From Mangrovimonas sp. YM274 (lineage in GTDB: Bacteria; Bacteroidota; Bacteroidia; Flavobacteriales; Flavobacteriaceae): a DNA stretch of 64,000 bases. Below the pieces are notes generated by a model, which was not told the origin of the DNA, ran no database searches, and was given only the letters and a program-made list of their open reading frames with translations. Where the stretch lies: positions 2,094,128 to 2,158,127 of the forward strand of contig NZ_CP133091.1 in NCBI RefSeq assembly GCF_030908385.1, read 5' to 3'. Position numbers and translations under genes: made by a program. Of the stretch, positions 62,543 through 64,000 are shown in pieces (positions within the stretch are counted from its first letter, which is position 1; the number at the start of each line of letters is the position of its first letter).

Positions 62543-63460
62543 TCATCTTTTAAACCTGGAAAATATTTCCAACGTCTTTTTAGTATTGATAAAATACACT
62601 CCCGTAAGTAATACTACTGCAGCTACAATAGACTGAGCAGTGATATGTTCGTTTAAAAAATACCACCCTAAAACCAAGGCCACTATAGGATTGACATAAG
62701 TGGACGTAGCTACCTTTTCTGGAGACACGGTTTTTAGCAAATAATTAAAGGATGTAAACGCCACAATACTTCCCAATAAAATTAAAAGTACCATAGAAAC
62801 TGTCACAGAACTCTCCCATTGTGCTGGCATTACCCATTGCTCCTGAAAAATCAAACTGGCCAATAGCAACATAATCCCTCCCGTAAACATTTGGTAGCCC
62901 GTGTTTACAAAATAGTTTTTTGGCAAATCTGCCTTTCCAACAAATAAACTACCATAAGCCCAACTCAGCATACAACATAAAATCATAAGCATTCCTAAAA
63001 CCGAACCTTCCTGACTAATTATTTCATTTTGGCTTACCAACAAATAAATTCCCACCACACCAAGAATCACTCCAACTACAGACATTGGCTGTATTTTTTT
63101 TCCTTGTAAAATGCGCATTAAAATCAGAACTATTAAGGGCTGCGCCGAAATTTCCAAAGCCGCAAAACCACTATCTACGTATTTCAAGGCCCACACCACA
63201 ACACCATTTCCAAAGGTCAAAAAAAGAAAACCAGCAAAAATGGTATTCATTAGTTGCCGGGAGGAAATCTTTAATGAAATCCCCATAATTTTTGAGATGA
63301 TAAAAATCAATATTCCCGCCGATATAAATCTTACAGAGGCCAACATAAAAGGAGGCAATTGCGCCACAGCAATTTTATTCAACAGATACGTGGAGCCCCA
63401 AATGACATATATTGCAAAGAAAGCGAGAATAATTAAGGTAGTATTACGCGATGTGCTCAT
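62543..63460 (-). CDS. EamA-family (DMT) transporter
   Basis: 305 residues from the ATG at 63460. About ten membrane helices; family segments FAIYVIWGSTYLLNKIAVAQLPPFMLASVRF in the first half, here given only in part as WGSTYLLNKIAVAQL, and STYVNPIVALVLGWYFLNE in the second. A TTG 21 bp upstream is less likely. Resembles the RhaT/YdcZ-type exporters of amino acids or other small metabolites; cargo unknown. Confidence 0.92.
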   Translation of the reverse strand: MSTSRNTTLIILAFFAIYVIWGSTYLLNKIAVAQLPPFMLASVRFISAGILIFIISKIMGISLKISSRQLMNTIFAGFLFLTFGNGVVVWALKYVDSGFAALEISAQPLIVLILMRILQGKKIQPMSVVGVILGVVGIYLLVSQNEIISQEGSVLGMLMILCCMLSWAYGSLFVGKADLPKNYFVNTGYQMFTGGIMLLLASLIFQEQWVMPAQWESSVTVSMVLLILLGSIVAFTSFNYLLKTVSPEKVATSTYVNPIVALVLGWYFLNEHITAQSIVAAVVLLTGVYFINTKKTLEIFSRFKR

Positions 63461-63534
63461 TGTGATAATTTGAAACCGCAATATTACGCATAATCTACTA
63501 TAAATCTGCCCTTAAACTTATTTATCAAATCGCC

Positions 63535-64000
63535 TTAGGGGACAATATTTTGATTTACATGAAACAGATTGTTTGGATCGTATTTTTGTTTTATTTCAGT
63601 TAACCTAGTATAGTTATGTTTATAACTAGCTTTCACCCGTTCCTGCCCTTCATCCATCATGAAATTTGAATAAGCTCCACCAGATGAATATGGATGAAGT
63701 GCACCCCAGTAGGCCTTACACCAATCTGTAATTTTCGATGCATTGGATGGACTTGGATCTACCCCCACAATTACCCCCGCATATTTCGCATCTCTATAAG
63801 CCCAAGGTGTATCTTCTTTACCCGGTTTTGAAGCCGCACCACTTATGGGGTACATATGCATTTGTGACAAGGGAGTTGGGATTTCAGAACCAAACTTTTT
63901 ATGTTGACTTGCTGCTTCAGGTTGTATTTCATTATAAAAATCGGCTCTCCAGTACCACTGTAGTCCCGGAGGCATCATGCCATCAAAAAGTGTCTGTATG
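63535..64000 (-). CDS. FAD-binding oxidoreductase, C-terminal part with BBE domain (cut by window edge)
   Basis: Only the last 155 residues are in the window; the reading frame is open to position 64000, so the 5' part lies outside. The end has the berberine-bridge-enzyme (BBE) signature YTRLTEIKQKYDPNNLFHVNQNI, given here by its parts LTEIKQKYDP and NLFHVNQNI. Upstream of it is FYNEIQPEAASQHKKF. The full gene would encode a FAD-linked oxidase of the BBE/oligosaccharide-oxidase type with about 450-500 residues. Substrate unknown. Confidence 0.87.
   Translation of the reverse strand, partial: IQTLFDGMMPPGLQWYWRADFYNEIQPEAASQHKKFGSEIPTPLSQMHMYPISGAASKPGKEDTPWAYRDAKYAGVIVGVDPSPSNASKITDWCKAYWGALHPYSSGGAYSNFMMDEGQERVKASYKHNYTRLTEIKQKYDPNNLFHVNQNIVP

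Overview
The window is AT-rich chromosomal DNA of a Bacteroidota member, most likely a marine Flavobacteriaceae; the genus cannot be fixed from the sequence alone. Pointers are type IX secretion (T9SS) sorting domains, a PorP/SprF protein beside a TPR/propeller/OmpA protein, many Bacteroidota-type lipoproteins, TAnnTTTG-like -7 promoter boxes, few Shine-Dalgarno sequences, and the gene order hisGDCBHAF-IE. I see no rRNA, tRNA, CRISPR array, intact insertion sequence or prophage. The last gene is cut by the right edge.

Layout. 1-4.4 kb: fabG, a membrane VWA protein, a prohibitin-like SPFH protein and a lipoprotein. 4.4-11.7 kb: a complete histidine operon behind a ribosome-controlled attenuator, with a 17-residue His-rich leader peptide, an antiterminator pairing and an intrinsic terminator; a divergent TruA homologue follows. 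12.5-23.7 kb: mostly housekeeping and envelope genes (DUF2461, a Gre-like factor, DUF72, a thioesterase, OmpA lipoproteins, a MscS channel) and a T9SS-exported vanadium-haloperoxidase-like protein. 23.7-24.25 kb is non-coding and carries short repeats. 24.25-27.9 kb: a three-gene operon of lipoprotein, radical SAM/SPASM-like enzyme and sterol-desaturase-like hydroxylase. 28-32.7 kb: a DMT transporter, an Lgt-like enzyme joined to a beta-barrel-like domain, a membrane-bound winged-helix regulator with its DNA-binding domain at the C-terminus, and a divergent lipoprotein. 32.8-36.7 kb: an M13 peptidase and a HipA-like kinase/DUF3037 pair. 36.8-46.4 kb: redox enzymes (two zinc alcohol dehydrogenases, an Old Yellow Enzyme, a nitroreductase with a divergent HxlR regulator), an FKBP, an exported intradiol-dioxygenase-like protein, and the two-step agmatine-to-putrescine pathway.

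46.5-49.4 kb holds the strongest candidate for an undescribed system. It is a compact operon of a small soluble protein, a TPR-containing membrane class III nucleotide cyclase, and a 171-residue membrane protein resembling the Pycsar effector family (PycTM/DUF5706). The last two genes overlap by 20 bp, and a nested inverted repeat lies just before the first gene. The cyclase keeps the Lys/Asp pair that specifies adenine, so a cAMP-gated membrane effector is the simplest reading.

49.6-64 kb: an S9 peptidase, a LysM/PBP1-like protein, then a surface-adhesin locus: a 1665-residue T9SS type-B adhesin with a recently amplified 477-bp superrepeat, its PorP/SprF partner and a PorE-like OmpA protein. 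A DMT transporter and the 3' part of a FAD/BBE oxidoreductase gene end the window.
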